Notes: generated by a model not told the origin, from the sequence alone. DNA of 64,000 nucleotides from Agarivorans litoreus (GCF_019649015.1 NZ_BLPI01000001.1:3095001-3159000), one strand, 5' to 3'. Positions 36,644 to 45,240 are shown, counted from the stretch's first letter. Numbers and translations: made by a program.

Positions 36644-37867
36644 TTATTTGTGGCGCTTGTTATTGCTTAAGGCGCGTTGTCGGGCTTTGCGTTTTTGAAC
36701 CGAGCGCGAATTACGTTTGTTAGAGGGTGTTGGCTGGTTTAAATCGGGCTCAAAGCCAGGATACCATTGCTGAGGTAATCGGCGGTCGAGTTGGGCTTCT
36801 AAGTCGTGCAGTAAGTGTTCGTCGTCAACACTCAACAATGTGATGGCAATGCCGCTTTGCCCTGCGCGACCAGTACGGCCAATGCGGTGGGTATAGTCTT
36901 CGTTTTTGTAAGGTAGCTCTAGGTTGATAACACAGGGCATATTTTTAATATCTATCCCCCGAGCCGCTACATCAGTTGCGACTAAGAGGCGTATTTCGGA
37001 AGCCTTAAATTTAACTAAATTTTGTTCGCGGGCGGCTTGGCTTAAGTCTCCATGTAATGCTGCAGCGCTTATATGTTTTTGAATCAGCTGTTTTACCAGT
37101 TTATCCACGTCTTGTTTGGTGCGGCAAAATACCAAGGCTTGTTGCCAACTGGCTTTTTTAGCTAGCTGACAAAGCAATGCGGCTTTTTTATCTTGGTCGA
37201 CGTTGTAAACGCGTTCTTCTATTTTTGCTGCCTTGCTATGAGCTTTGGCAATATCTAGTTGTTTGGCTTGGTTTAACCAAGGTTTAGCAAAGCGGTAAAT
37301 GCCCGCATCTAACGTAGCGGAGAACAGCATGGTTTGACGCTGCTGCGGTAAATACTTGAATAGGGCTCTTAATTCATCTTTAAAGCCAAGGTCGAGCATG
37401 CGATCGGCTTCGTCTAATACCAAATGTTGTAAGTGTTTTAAGTCACAGGAGCCGCGCTTTAGGTGATCTAACATTCGGCCTGGAGTCGCTACCACTATGT
37501 TGCAGGCTTGCTTAAGAGCTAATTGCTGCTTTTCAATGCTTACGCCGCCATACACCAAGGCGCAATTAAGCTCGCAGCCTTTGGCGTAGCTTTCTAGGTT
37601 TTGGTGCACTTGCTGAGCCAGCTCACGAGTAGGCGTGATGATTAAGGCTTGGGTATGGTGAGTACGCGCTTGCTGGCTAAGAGCTTGCAATATAGGCAAG
37701 CAAAACGCCGCGGTTTTGCCGGTGCCGGTTTGGGCACAAGCCATTAAATCATGACCAGCCAACGCCAGAGGAATGGCTTGCTGTTGAATCTCGCTAGCTT
37801 GTTGGTAGCCCAAAGCACTAAGGTTTTTAAGTAGCTTAGGGTTGAGAGGCAGTTGGCTAAATGTCAT
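36644..37867 (-). CDS. DEAD-box RNA helicase, RhlE-like
   Basis: 407 residues. The helicase core carries the Q-motif region with QQQAIPLALAG, AQTGTGKT (motif I), PTRELAQQ, TPGRMLDHL, DEAD (motif II), SAT (motif III), and ATDVAARGIDI and HRIGRTGRAGQSG in the second domain. The C-terminal tail is short and basic (SKRNSRSVQKRKARQR), as in RhlE. It unwinds structured RNA in ribosome assembly or mRNA decay. The gene stands alone, transcribed from the divergent gap upstream. Confidence 0.93.
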   Translation of the reverse strand: MTFSQLPLNPKLLKNLSALGYQQASEIQQQAIPLALAGHDLMACAQTGTGKTAAFCLPILQALSQQARTHHTQALIITPTRELAQQVHQNLESYAKGCELNCALVYGGVSIEKQQLALKQACNIVVATPGRMLDHLKRGSCDLKHLQHLVLDEADRMLDLGFKDELRALFKYLPQQRQTMLFSATLDAGIYRFAKPWLNQAKQLDIAKAHSKAAKIEERVYNVDQDKKAALLCQLAKKASWQQALVFCRTKQDVDKLVKQLIQKHISAAALHGDLSQAAREQNLVKFKASEIRLLVATDVAARGIDIKNMPCVINLELPYKNEDYTHRIGRTGRAGQSGIAITLLSVDDEHLLHDLEAQLDRRLPQQWYPGFEPDLNQPTPSNKRNSRSVQKRKARQRALSNNKRHK

Positions 37868-38260
37868 TGGTTCTTAAAACACGCTAATTGAGGCTGGGTT
37901 AAGTATACCTAATCGCTCGCAAAGCTACTGGCTTTTGTTTTGATTAGAGCGGGGTCGCTTCGCTAAGTGAAGCACTCCCCTCCTTGAGATAAATAAGTGT
38001 ATGAGCTGGCTCACAAAATCACCGCTTGTCTCTGTTTTTAGACAATAATTCCCGAGAAAATCATCAATAAGTAGTTTGGTATTACAAATGTTGGTATGGG
38101 AAGGCCAATGCAGGGATTAATCCAACAAAGATTGGAGTAAAACTAGCCTGATTTATTTGTGTTATAAGATTACTTATTTGCAGCTTGGGAGTGCCAACAA
38201 TAGGCTGCAGTTTGCTATCGAAAAGAGACAGTACGGTAAACAAAAATAAGGAAATTGAAC
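37868..38260. other. Divergent promoter region
   Basis: About 390 bases between the helicase gene and the secreted beta-sandwich gene. No coding sequence, terminator or repeat was recognised; both promoters should lie here. Confidence 0.45.
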
Positions 38261-38761
38261 ATGTTAAAACGAGTACTATCGATACTCTGTGGGTGTGTAT
38301 GCTCACTGGTAGTTAGCCAAGCCGCTGTGGCCAAGGTTTTGGTGCTTAATCCTGATTTTGAGCAGGGCTGGTATGGCTGGAAGAAGTCCGGTTCAACCGC
38401 GATGTCAGGCCAAGGGCGCGATGATGAATCGTCTGCCAAAATAACCGATGAAAGTGGCCGTTTTGAGCAAGAAGTAACTGTGCGACCCAATACCGATTAT
38501 ACCTTGGCAGTATTTTTGAAAGGCTCTGGACAAATAGGGGTGACGGTAACAACCGAAGCCACCGAAGAACAAAAGCGCATTAACAAGTTTCAAGAGTTCT
38601 CCATCCAAACCTATGCGGACGATGATTACCATGGTGATTGGGAAGTAATTGAAGTCGATTTCAACAGCGGTATTAGCGATAAGGTCACCATATTTGGTGC
38701 TTATCGAAAAGGTGGGCAAGGTCGCTTCGATCGCATTAGAGTAAAGCCTAAGCGTGATTAG
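38261..38761 (+). CDS. Secreted carbohydrate-binding-like protein (CBM_4_9-type fold)
   Basis: 166 residues with a signal peptide ending AAVA|K. The mature domain opens with VLNPDFEQGWYGWKKSGS, the N-terminal strand of CBM4/9-like jelly rolls, and continues with FEQEVTVRPNTDYTLAVFLKGSG and a late GAYRKGGQGRFDRIRV strand. No catalytic module is attached. The start ATG at 38261 has AAGGAAA about eight bases upstream; a TTG at 38255 is also in frame. A role as a free sugar-binding protein is inferred from fold alone. Confidence 0.7.
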   Translation: MLKRVLSILCGCVCSLVVSQAAVAKVLVLNPDFEQGWYGWKKSGSTAMSGQGRDDESSAKITDESGRFEQEVTVRPNTDYTLAVFLKGSGQIGVTVTTEATEEQKRINKFQEFSIQTYADDDYHGDWEVIEVDFNSGISDKVTIFGAYRKGGQGRFDRIRVKPKRD

Positions 38762-38803
38762 TAGCTTTGTGTTGACTACCTTTTTTGTTATCTCGCACGT
38801 CGC

Positions 38804-39079
38804 TTAGCGGCGCTTTAAACTGCCATCGTTACTCGGTGTTGGATTAGGGCGCCAAACATTACGTAAGCGCTGTAAGATGTGCTCGGGAATGTCTTTCGAG
38901 CACTCTAGGTTTATTTGACGACCTCGGCGCATCCCGTAGATTTTGCCTTTAATTGCTTGGGCACTGCGCTGTACCAGCTTAATCTCTCGAATAAAATACT
39001 CTGGTACTTGCCCTTTGCTTACCTCTACTCGAATACCATCTACTTTAATTACAAATTGTGCACTGATCGCTTTTAACAT
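38804..39079 (-). CDS. DUF3634-like small protein
   Basis: 91 residues. The pattern FVIKVDGIRVEVSKGQVP, IREIKLVQRS, GKIYGMRRGRQINLECSKDIP and RLRNVWRP fits the small DUF3634 family of Alteromonadales and Vibrionales, whose function is unknown. The protein is basic. Start ATG at 39079 with AGGTG just before it; a GTG at 39085 is also possible. Confidence 0.75.
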   Translation of the reverse strand: MLKAISAQFVIKVDGIRVEVSKGQVPEYFIREIKLVQRSAQAIKGKIYGMRRGRQINLECSKDIPEHILQRLRNVWRPNPTPSNDGSLKRR

Positions 39080-39313
39080 CTTCACCTACTACTGCTAACT
39101 TACCCATCTAGTTAGATTTTTAATCATAAAATAATACGTGGTCATTTGCTATTTAGCTTAACTGAACGCGCTAGCTACTTTCACAAAACCTCAAGTTTGC
39201 TTAGCACTTTAATCTAATGTTTTGCTCTGGCTAACTCGAGTTTGCAGCTTAGCTAAATTGCTTAGTAAAGGCTTCGTTACTACCTTTAAAGCTCTTGTTA
39301 AAAACTTAGGGTT

Positions 39314-39757
39314 ATGAATATGGGTGATTTAACACGTGGTAAGTCATTTGTTTATTTAGCTTTACTTACAGCAGTACTGTTTGCTCAGTTGACTTGGGCG
39401 CAAACTAAAGCCCCTGAGGGCGCTAGCGTATATATCATTTCTCCTGCCAACGGCGCGATGGTGAGCAATCCAGTGACTGTGAGTTTTGGCCTAAAGGGGA
39501 TGGGTGTAGCGCCAGCAGGAATTGATAAAGCTAATACCGGGCATCATCATTTACTGATTGATGTGGCTGAGCTTCCTGCGCTGGATATGCCCGTGCCAGC
39601 CGATGCTCAACATATACATTTTGGTGGCGGACAAACCGAAACCACTATTGAGTTAGCACCTGGTGAGCATACCTTACAATTGTTGTTAGGTGATATGACC
39701 CACATCCCTCATTCTCCGCCAATTCTATCTGAGAAAATAACCATTACCGTGAAATAA
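39314..39757 (+). CDS. Exported DUF4399 protein
   Basis: 147 residues with a signal peptide ending WAQT. The conserved core has NTGHHHLLIDV, HIHFGGGQTETTIELAPGEHTLQLLLGD and HIPHSPPILSEKI, the DUF4399 signature with its many histidines, possibly metal-binding. Proteins with this domain are widespread in marine bacteria and often misnamed RodA. The function is unknown. Two starts at 39314 and 39320 are possible. Confidence 0.85.
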   Translation: MNMGDLTRGKSFVYLALLTAVLFAQLTWAQTKAPEGASVYIISPANGAMVSNPVTVSFGLKGMGVAPAGIDKANTGHHHLLIDVAELPALDMPVPADAQHIHFGGGQTETTIELAPGEHTLQLLLGDMTHIPHSPPILSEKITITVK

Positions 39758-39828
39758 GCTTGTCACTGATTAGTTAATCAAGCACAGTGCTGGGGGGCTT
39801 ATCTTTCGAGCTGATTTTTGCAGCCAAA

Positions 39829-39968
39829 AATGCTGCCCGAAGGGTTCAGATAAGCGGACTTTACTCTTTGTTAGCACTTCTTGCTTAACCCACTAGGCTT
39901 CTAAGTGCTCGCCGCGATTAAAGCCCGCTTATCTCGAACAAAATTTCAACACCAAAGATCAACAGACC
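39829..39968. mobile_element. MITE-like element, copy 3 (truncated, inverted orientation)
   Basis: The right end is the inverted-repeat end of copies 1 and 2 (AAAGATCAACAGACC) and the sequence is homologous to them from about 39829 to 39968. The target at the right is CTAA (39969-39972), another YTAR-type site. The left end is missing. The internal stem is preserved: where copies 1 and 2 have TTCGCTTATC, this copy has TCCGCTTATC, which improves pairing with GATAAGCGGG. Confidence 0.8.
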
Positions 39969-39970
39969 CT

Positions 39971-39976
39971 AAGGAG
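39971..39976 (+). promoter_or_regulatory. Ribosome-binding site AAGGAG that decides an ATT start
   Basis: AAGGAG sits five bases before ATT at 39982 and directly abuts (and overlaps) the CTAA target of MITE copy 3. No ATG, GTG or TTG stands at that spacing. Confidence 0.6.
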
Positions 39977-39981
39977 TAGGC

Positions 39982-40902
39982 ATTAAAATTCTCAGTTTGA
40001 ATCTACTTAATTACTTAGCTCCTCCCTATGCGGCATATGAGTTCGACAATATTTTGGACTCGCAACAATGGCAGCAAAAACAAGCTTGGTTAAGTAGAAT
40101 AATTGTCTTAGCTGATGCCGATGTGATGGCTTTTCAGGAAGTTTTTAGCGCAGACGCGTTGGCTGAGCAATGTAAAAGCCTTGGCTACCCGCACTTTTTA
40201 TCTACACCCAGTAGCCTCGACGAGTCTAGCTATGTTTACCGCAAACCGGGTTTAGCGCTGGCTAGCAAATATCCGCTGCGTAGTGGCAGCCTTTATAATC
40301 CTAACCACTTGAACACTTTTAGTCGTGCTCCGTTAATTGCAAAAGTTAAGTTGCCAGAAATAGGCTGGATTAAAGCTTATGTGGTTCATCTCAAATCTAA
40401 GCGGCCTATCTTAGATGAAGATCTAGTGGGTAAGCCTAGTGATATTGATGAATACATGGGCCGCTGGCAGTCTGATACCTTGCGAGCCCAAGAAGTAAGT
40501 CTATTGATGCAGGATATTTTAAGTTGTCGTAAGCATAAGCTCGAGGCAGTAATGATGCTGGGAGACTTTAATGATGACCTATCTCAAGGTGCGCTTAGCC
40601 ATGTATTCGACTTGCCTTTAGTGCAGCATGATGAAATAGAACAGCACTGGCGAATGCATGACAGTTTCACCTTAAGCCAAAGTGACCAGCCACGTTCCGC
40701 CACGCATTATTGGGGCGGACAAGGCAGTGTATTAGATTACATTTTGCTATCTGGAGAGTTTTCTCCTGATTATCAACAGCAGTTGGCAGAAGTAGTGGCT
40801 TATCACTGTTTTGACCGCCACCTCACTCACGCAGACTATGCCTTAGATAGCCAAGCAAGTGATCATGCAGCGGTTATGGTTGAACTGAGCGCAAGGGATT
40901 AA
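39982..40902 (+). CDS. Endonuclease/exonuclease/phosphatase family protein with apparent ATT start
   Basis: 306 residues. Read from the ATT at 39982 it begins IKILSLNLLNYLAPPYAAYEF, the usual start of this family, with a methionine expected where ATT stands. The frame is closed by TAA at 39970-39972, so no upstream start exists; a TTG at 39997 is the next alternative but would remove the first strand and has no ribosome-binding site. Motifs of the fold: FQEVF (metal Glu), GDFNDD, and SDHAAV (catalytic His). It should hydrolyse a phosphodiester or a sugar phosphate. Its stop overlaps the stop of the ABC1-kinase tail copy on the other strand. A MITE lies immediately upstream. Confidence 0.8.
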   Translation: MKILSLNLLNYLAPPYAAYEFDNILDSQQWQQKQAWLSRIIVLADADVMAFQEVFSADALAEQCKSLGYPHFLSTPSSLDESSYVYRKPGLALASKYPLRSGSLYNPNHLNTFSRAPLIAKVKLPEIGWIKAYVVHLKSKRPILDEDLVGKPSDIDEYMGRWQSDTLRAQEVSLLMQDILSCRKHKLEAVMMLGDFNDDLSQGALSHVFDLPLVQHDEIEQHWRMHDSFTLSQSDQPRSATHYWGGQGSVLDYILLSGEFSPDYQQQLAEVVAYHCFDRHLTHADYALDSQASDHAAVMVELSARD

Positions 40903-41092
40903 TGCTCTAATCTATAAGGCTTATACAGCTGCTGTAAGTTTACTTTGGCGTTTAGCCTGCTTGCCAGTAAATACATGCCAGCAATTTTTCGGTGTATTAA
41001 CAGCACGTCGATAGTGGCTGGAGGGGATAGCTGCCAGTGGGAATGAGTTTCACCAAGCTTATGTCCATTAGGCTGTAATGATTGAACTGAGC
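40899..41092 (-). pseudogene. ABC1-kinase 3' tail, copy A
   Basis: The minus strand reads QPNGHKLGETHSHW, then TIDVLLIHRKIAGMYLLASR, LNAKVNLQQL, YKPYRLEH and stop. This is the C-terminal end of an ABC1-family kinase without the kinase domain. The stop overlaps that of the endonuclease-like gene by two bases. Confidence 0.75.
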
Positions 41093-41100
41093 GCTAAGGC

Positions 41101-41294
41101 TTAGTGCGCTAGCCGATAAGGCTCAAATATCTGTTGTAAGTTTACTTTGGCGTTTAGTCGGCTTGCCAGTAAATACATGCCAGCAATTTTTCGGTGGATT
41201 AACAGCACGTAGATAAGGGCAGGAAGGTGTCGGTGCCAGTGGGAATGAGTTTCACCAAGCTTATGTCCATTAGGCTGTAATGATTGAACTGAGC
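41101..41294 (-). pseudogene. ABC1-kinase 3' tail, copy B
   Basis: The minus strand reads SVQSLQPNGHKLGETHSHW, HRHLPALIY, VLLIHRKIAGMYLLASR, LNAKVNLQQI, FEPYRLAH and stop. The region upstream of SVQS meets a stop at the unit boundary, so no full gene can be made. Confidence 0.75.
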
Positions 41295-41302
41295 GCTAAG
41301 GC

Positions 41303-42598
41303 TTAATTGTCCAGCCGATAAGGCTCAAACAGCTGTTGTAAGTTTACTTTGGCGTTTAGTCGGCTTGCCAGTAAATACATGCCACCAATTTTTCGGTGGA
41401 TTAACAGCACGTCGATAGGCGGGGTGTGCCAGTAGTCATGTTCATAACTAAGTGCCATGCCTGCTTCGCGTAGTTCTTTAGCCAGTGGTGAGTTTGCAAA
41501 GTTGTAGTCGCCAGCGTACTTAAGCGGTTGTATCACCATTTGCAACATGCTGTTTAGGGTGGCTATTTGGCGCTCGGTACTGTTTGAGTTAACAAAACCG
41601 AGTTGCTCTAAGGCGCTTAAATCTAGAGTAAATGGCTGCGCCAATGCGCTACTTAAAAGCTTGCGATAACCCTGGCTAATGTGTGGGGGTATTTGCCGAG
41701 TTGCGCCAAAATCTAACAAAACAATTTTATTTGATTGTGTTGAATACAGGTAGTTGGCAAAGTTGGGATCGGTTTGCATTAGGCCAAACTGAAACAGCTC
41801 CATCATCAATAGTTTGAACAAGTTATGCATGACTTGGTCACGTAATGCTTGAGGCTGATGTTGCAGCTGATCGATGGCTTCTCCTTCATGATGACTCATG
41901 GTGAGAATGTTACTGGTACTTAAATGGCCAAATAGCTCAGGTAATTCAAATTCCGAATGCTTAGCCAGTTTAGCTTGATATTGGCGCAGATACTCGGCTT
42001 CTTGAAGGTAATCTGCTTCTTGGTGAAGCTGTAGTTTGGCGTCTTGAAGAATTTGCTGATAATCAAACTGCTTGGGCAAAATCCCGCTGATATTGAGCAG
42101 GCTTACAACGTTGTCAACGTCACTGTCGATGCTGCCTTTAACGCCAGGATATTGAATTTTAATCGCGACTCTTTGTTGTTCGGATAAGTAAGCGCTGTGT
42201 ACTTGTCCAATAGAAGCCGCAGCTATTGGCTGCAAAGAAAACTGTTTAAATTGTTGCTGCCAGTTTTCTCCCCATTCATTGAGCAACACTTGGCTAAGCT
42301 GACCAATTGGCATTGGGTCCGCATCTGCGCGCAAACGCGCTAACAGCTCACTCACTTCTTTAGGAAGCATCTCTCCAGCATCCATCGACATAAGTTGGCC
42401 AACCTTCATGGCTGCACCACGAAGTTTTGCCAGCTGGTCGGCCACCCGTTTTACATTGTTGGGGGTAAGTAGTATTTCGTTTAGTTTTGGGCGTTTGCCT
42501 GCTGCTAATCGGGCTGCGCCTTCTGCCAGCATGCCTCCTGCTACACGCGAGGCTAAAGACCCTAGTTTTCCTAAGCGGGCAATGCGCGAACTGGGCAC
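41303..42598 (-). CDS. ABC1/UbiB-family protein kinase-like (ADCK-type) protein
   Basis: 431 residues. The ABC1 landmarks are present: the KxGQ motif (GAAMKVGQLMS), the Ala-rich loop AAASIGQVH, the ATP-site Lys in VAIKIQYPGV, the catalytic TDPNFANYL and the metal-binding LLDFGATRQI. Members support ubiquinone biosynthesis or lipid homeostasis through an ATPase activity. The gene lacks the C-terminal membrane helices of UbiB, so it is a soluble relative and not ubiB itself. Its C-terminal end differs from the two tail copies downstream at GMALSYEHDYWHTPP, where they have QPNGHKLGETHSHW. Confidence 0.88.
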   Translation of the reverse strand: MPSSRIARLGKLGSLASRVAGGMLAEGAARLAAGKRPKLNEILLTPNNVKRVADQLAKLRGAAMKVGQLMSMDAGEMLPKEVSELLARLRADADPMPIGQLSQVLLNEWGENWQQQFKQFSLQPIAAASIGQVHSAYLSEQQRVAIKIQYPGVKGSIDSDVDNVVSLLNISGILPKQFDYQQILQDAKLQLHQEADYLQEAEYLRQYQAKLAKHSEFELPELFGHLSTSNILTMSHHEGEAIDQLQHQPQALRDQVMHNLFKLLMMELFQFGLMQTDPNFANYLYSTQSNKIVLLDFGATRQIPPHISQGYRKLLSSALAQPFTLDLSALEQLGFVNSNSTERQIATLNSMLQMVIQPLKYAGDYNFANSPLAKELREAGMALSYEHDYWHTPPIDVLLIHRKIGGMYLLASRLNAKVNLQQLFEPYRLDN

Positions 42599-42868
42599 TT
42601 TAGAGGCTTTATTGTTATCTGAGTGGCTGATAATGCTTTATCTCTAATGTTAGGTTACTGCTTAAGTTTACGTCGAAAAGGTGTTTATGGATCTATATCT
42701 ACCGTATTGATTCCACGTTGTTATTTAGCTGGCTTTTCAATTTACCAATGCACTCATGGTTAATTAAATTATTACTATTCAATGTCTTATGTTGATTTTT
42801 ATAACTTGGCTCGCTGCTTGCTGTATCCCAATTAAATGGTGTTATTTGCAAATTGCAAGAGAGGCTTT

Positions 42869-43525
42869 ATGAGAATCCTATTGATGTGTATATGCTGCTT
42901 ACCCTTGGTAAGCCAAGCTGGAATTATTAGCAACGGTAGTTTTGAGCAAAATGATGTTCGTTATGGCGGCTGGAGTTTTTTTGCCAGCGAGGATGTAGTT
43001 GGTTGGCAGGGACACAATATCGAAATTTGGGATAACTTGTTCAATATTCAAGCGGCGCATGGGCAACAGTTTATTGAGCTAAACGCACACTGTTCTGGCA
43101 AAGGCAAAAAGGCTTGCCAACCCGGCAAGTACCATATTTACCAAGACTTTATTACCGAACCTGGAGCGAAATATCGTTTTGGTTTGGACTATCGTGCACG
43201 CACTAACAAGCCAGAGGCCTTTACTGTGAGCATTCAAGATAGCAGTGGCAGCGAGGTATTTGAGCAAGTTATTGATGATCATAACGCTAGCTCTTGGCGA
43301 AACTTTTCTGGTGACTTTGTTGCAAGCGATTCCTTATCACGGATCCGTTTCGACTCTATGGTAAATGGTTCCTTGGGTAACCTTATCGACAATGTATATG
43401 TAGAAGTTATTCCGCTTAGTGGTTTTAGCGCAGCGGCTTTTTCAGTATCAGAGCCAGTGACAATTGTGCTGTTCATTTTTGCCTTGGCGCTGCTTATTGT
43501 CACCAGAAAACCTAAGCAATCTTAA
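42869..43525 (+). CDS. Secreted beta-sandwich protein with PEP-CTERM-like tail
   Basis: 218 residues. Signal peptide ending SQAG, then a jelly-roll domain with ISNGSFEQNDV, YGGWSFF, GWQGHNIEIW, LNAHCSGKGKKACQPG, IYQDF and GLDYRAR, resembling CBM4/9 or DUF642-type modules. The C-terminus has SEP followed by a hydrophobic helix and the basic VTRKPKQS, the layout of a PEP-CTERM sorting signal (with SEP in place of PEP), which would have it cleaved by an exosortase. The ATG at 42869 has AGAGAGG four bases upstream; the longer frame from 42836 does not. Confidence 0.75.
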   Translation: MRILLMCICCLPLVSQAGIISNGSFEQNDVRYGGWSFFASEDVVGWQGHNIEIWDNLFNIQAAHGQQFIELNAHCSGKGKKACQPGKYHIYQDFITEPGAKYRFGLDYRARTNKPEAFTVSIQDSSGSEVFEQVIDDHNASSWRNFSGDFVASDSLSRIRFDSMVNGSLGNLIDNVYVEVIPLSGFSAAAFSVSEPVTIVLFIFALALLIVTRKPKQS

Positions 43526-43587
43526 ACCGAGCTTCGCTGTATTTAATCAGCAGCTTGTGCATCGACGATTGGTGGTAACAACAATGA

Positions 43588-43613
43588 AAGGGGAGACTAA
43601 TGTCTCCCCTTTT
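43588..43613. terminator. Bidirectional Rho-independent terminator
   Basis: An 8-bp stem GGGGAGAC/GTCTCCCC with loop TAAT, preceded by AAA and followed by TTTT, between two convergent genes. Confidence 0.9.
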
Positions 43614-43638
43614 ATTGATTAGCGAAGTGGTTAAAGCA

Positions 43639-44592
43639 TTAACGCTTTAGGTAGGCTTGCAGTAACTCACCACCGGTTGCGGCATTTAACGGTTTGAAAA
43701 TAAATCCTTGGATGCCTTGCTCTTGGCAGGCGTCAACCACATTGCTGTCGGTGACCGAAGAGAGCATTACGATGGGTGTTTGTTTATCCAGCTGGCGCAT
43801 TTGGCCCAGTGCTTTGTCGCCATTTAAGCGATTCATTACCACATCCATAAATACAAATTCGGGTTTATGCTCTGTTAATGCGGCTACTGCACTGTCGCCG
43901 TCATCTGCTTCAATAACGTTGTTATAACCAATGCCAGCAAGAATGCGTTTCATGGCTTTGCGGATCAATGGGCTGTCATCCACTGTCATAATTAGCGCGT
44001 CTTTAGCTAAGGTTTCACCAGTGGTAGGTGGAGCAACAATACAAGCGTCAGAATTGAAAACCGCTTCTTGGTAGTCGTTTTGTTGATTTAGCTCGCGTAC
44101 TAACAAGTTGAAGTAATAGCGGCCAACACCTTCTACATGCACTGGCACAGTAACAATTTGTTGTACGCCTTCTAAGTAACGGCTCATGTCAGCTAAATCA
44201 AGAGCAACATGGGGGCTGGCAAACTCAAAGCCCAAGTTGTGTTTTTGTAGAATATGGGTAGCACGACCCACAATGGTATTGCCCCATTCTTCAAGGGCTG
44301 CAACTAGGTCGTCATCTAAGCTTTCGCTACTACTTGCTTCTCCTACTAAGGATTGTTGCACTGCTTGACCAATTGCTACGGCGGTTTCTTGATAATGGTG
44401 CATGAGCACCACGCCATCTAGCTGGCCTTGCATGTCAGAACAAACGGCATAACCTTTAAAGCGGAAGTCTTCAACATTATCGATAAATGGTTCATCGGCG
44501 CGGCCATCAAGGCCGGTCATTAGCTTAAGGCTCTGTAAAGATTCTTGGATGAAAGGATGGAGAATAATTTTATGAATGGTTTCTACTGTCAT
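43639..44592 (-). CDS. CheX-like phosphatase fused to a receiver domain
   Basis: 317 residues. The N-terminal part (about 1-170) resembles the CheC/CheX phosphatase fold: LEEWGNTIVGRA has the ExxN active-site pattern of these CheY-P phosphatases. The C-terminal part (about 190-317) is a receiver domain with IMTVDDSPLIRKA, the phosphoacceptor Asp in FVFMDVVMN, the Thr/Ser site MLSSV and the Lys in FKPL. A fused phosphatase and receiver could dephosphorylate its own receiver or a partner. The ATG at 44592 has AAGGA six bases upstream; the frame extends to 44652 without one. No che operon is adjacent. Confidence 0.8.
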   Translation of the reverse strand: MTVETIHKIILHPFIQESLQSLKLMTGLDGRADEPFIDNVEDFRFKGYAVCSDMQGQLDGVVLMHHYQETAVAIGQAVQQSLVGEASSSESLDDDLVAALEEWGNTIVGRATHILQKHNLGFEFASPHVALDLADMSRYLEGVQQIVTVPVHVEGVGRYYFNLLVRELNQQNDYQEAVFNSDACIVAPPTTGETLAKDALIMTVDDSPLIRKAMKRILAGIGYNNVIEADDGDSAVAALTEHKPEFVFMDVVMNRLNGDKALGQMRQLDKQTPIVMLSSVTDSNVVDACQEQGIQGFIFKPLNAATGGELLQAYLKR

Positions 44593-44783
44593 AATTTTCC
44601 TTTTTAATAGACTTAAGCTGAATTGGCTTACTCTTCCTAGAGTATTTGTCATATCTTTGATAGCGAGAAACCACTCTAGGCAAGAAGCTATAGCGATTCA
44701 AGCAGTCTGATCAAATGTGCGATCCCTGACCAATAATGGCGAGGATTGAGTTAATGGAATACAACACAGATTAAGGAATCCCC

Positions 44784-45149
44784 ATGCCACACTGCGTAAT
44801 AGAATGCCCAGCTGATTTAGCCCGCATAGTCAATTTTGATGTTTTGGTGGAAGCGGTACACGACGCGGCCGATGCTAGTGGCCTGTTTTCACCTGGCGAT
44901 GTAAAAGCGCGCTTAGTGTTAGCCAACCATTATCGAGTAGGTGGTAAGCGAGCCCCTTATGTACATACCGAAGTGCAAATTCTAAGTGGCCGCAGTGAGC
45001 TACAAAAGAAAGCCTTGGCCAATGATATTGCTCGCGCTGTGTGTGAATTATTGCCCAGTGTTGACATGATCTCAGTGGAAGTACGTGATATTGCCGTTCA
45101 AGCCTATGCTAATCGTGCAAGTTTAACCGCCTTGAGTGAGGCAGTATAA
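44784..45149 (+). CDS. 5-carboxymethyl-2-hydroxymuconate isomerase family protein
   Basis: 121 residues. The N-terminus MPHCVIECPADL places the catalytic Pro at position 2 (Pro1 after Met removal), as in HpcD/CHMI, a tautomerase-superfamily enzyme of homoprotocatechuate breakdown. The rest follows the family: ASGLFSPGDVKARL, YVHTEVQILSGRS and the terminal VEVRDI. None of the other genes of that pathway are near, so the substrate may differ. It precedes the palindromic element and fdhD. Confidence 0.85.
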   Translation: MPHCVIECPADLARIVNFDVLVEAVHDAADASGLFSPGDVKARLVLANHYRVGGKRAPYVHTEVQILSGRSELQKKALANDIARAVCELLPSVDMISVEVRDIAVQAYANRASLTALSEAV

Positions 45150-45240
45150 GCCGCACAGTTTGGAACATCTGTAAGCAAAGTTCTGGCCTTGCGCCAGGCT
45201 TTTGATTAGGCTGAATATTCGGCAATAACTGCCGAGAGTT

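Larger units (their letters stand above)
40899..41302. repeat. Two tandem 202-bp units: duplicated convergent 3' ends
   Basis: Period exactly 202 bases (40899, 41101 and the intact gene end at 41303). Each unit holds the end of an ABC1-kinase-type gene on the minus strand followed by about 20 bases copied from the 3' end of the endonuclease-like gene (TTGAACTGAGCGC). The markers GTAAGTTTACTTTGGCG at 40934, 41136 and 41338 confirm the spacing. Copies are diverged, so not recent. Confidence 0.85.

Noticed and set aside
40899-41302. Possible CRISPR array, because of the regular 202-bp period
   Set aside because: The unit is long, has only two copies plus the gene, and is protein-coding tail sequence, so it is tandem duplication.
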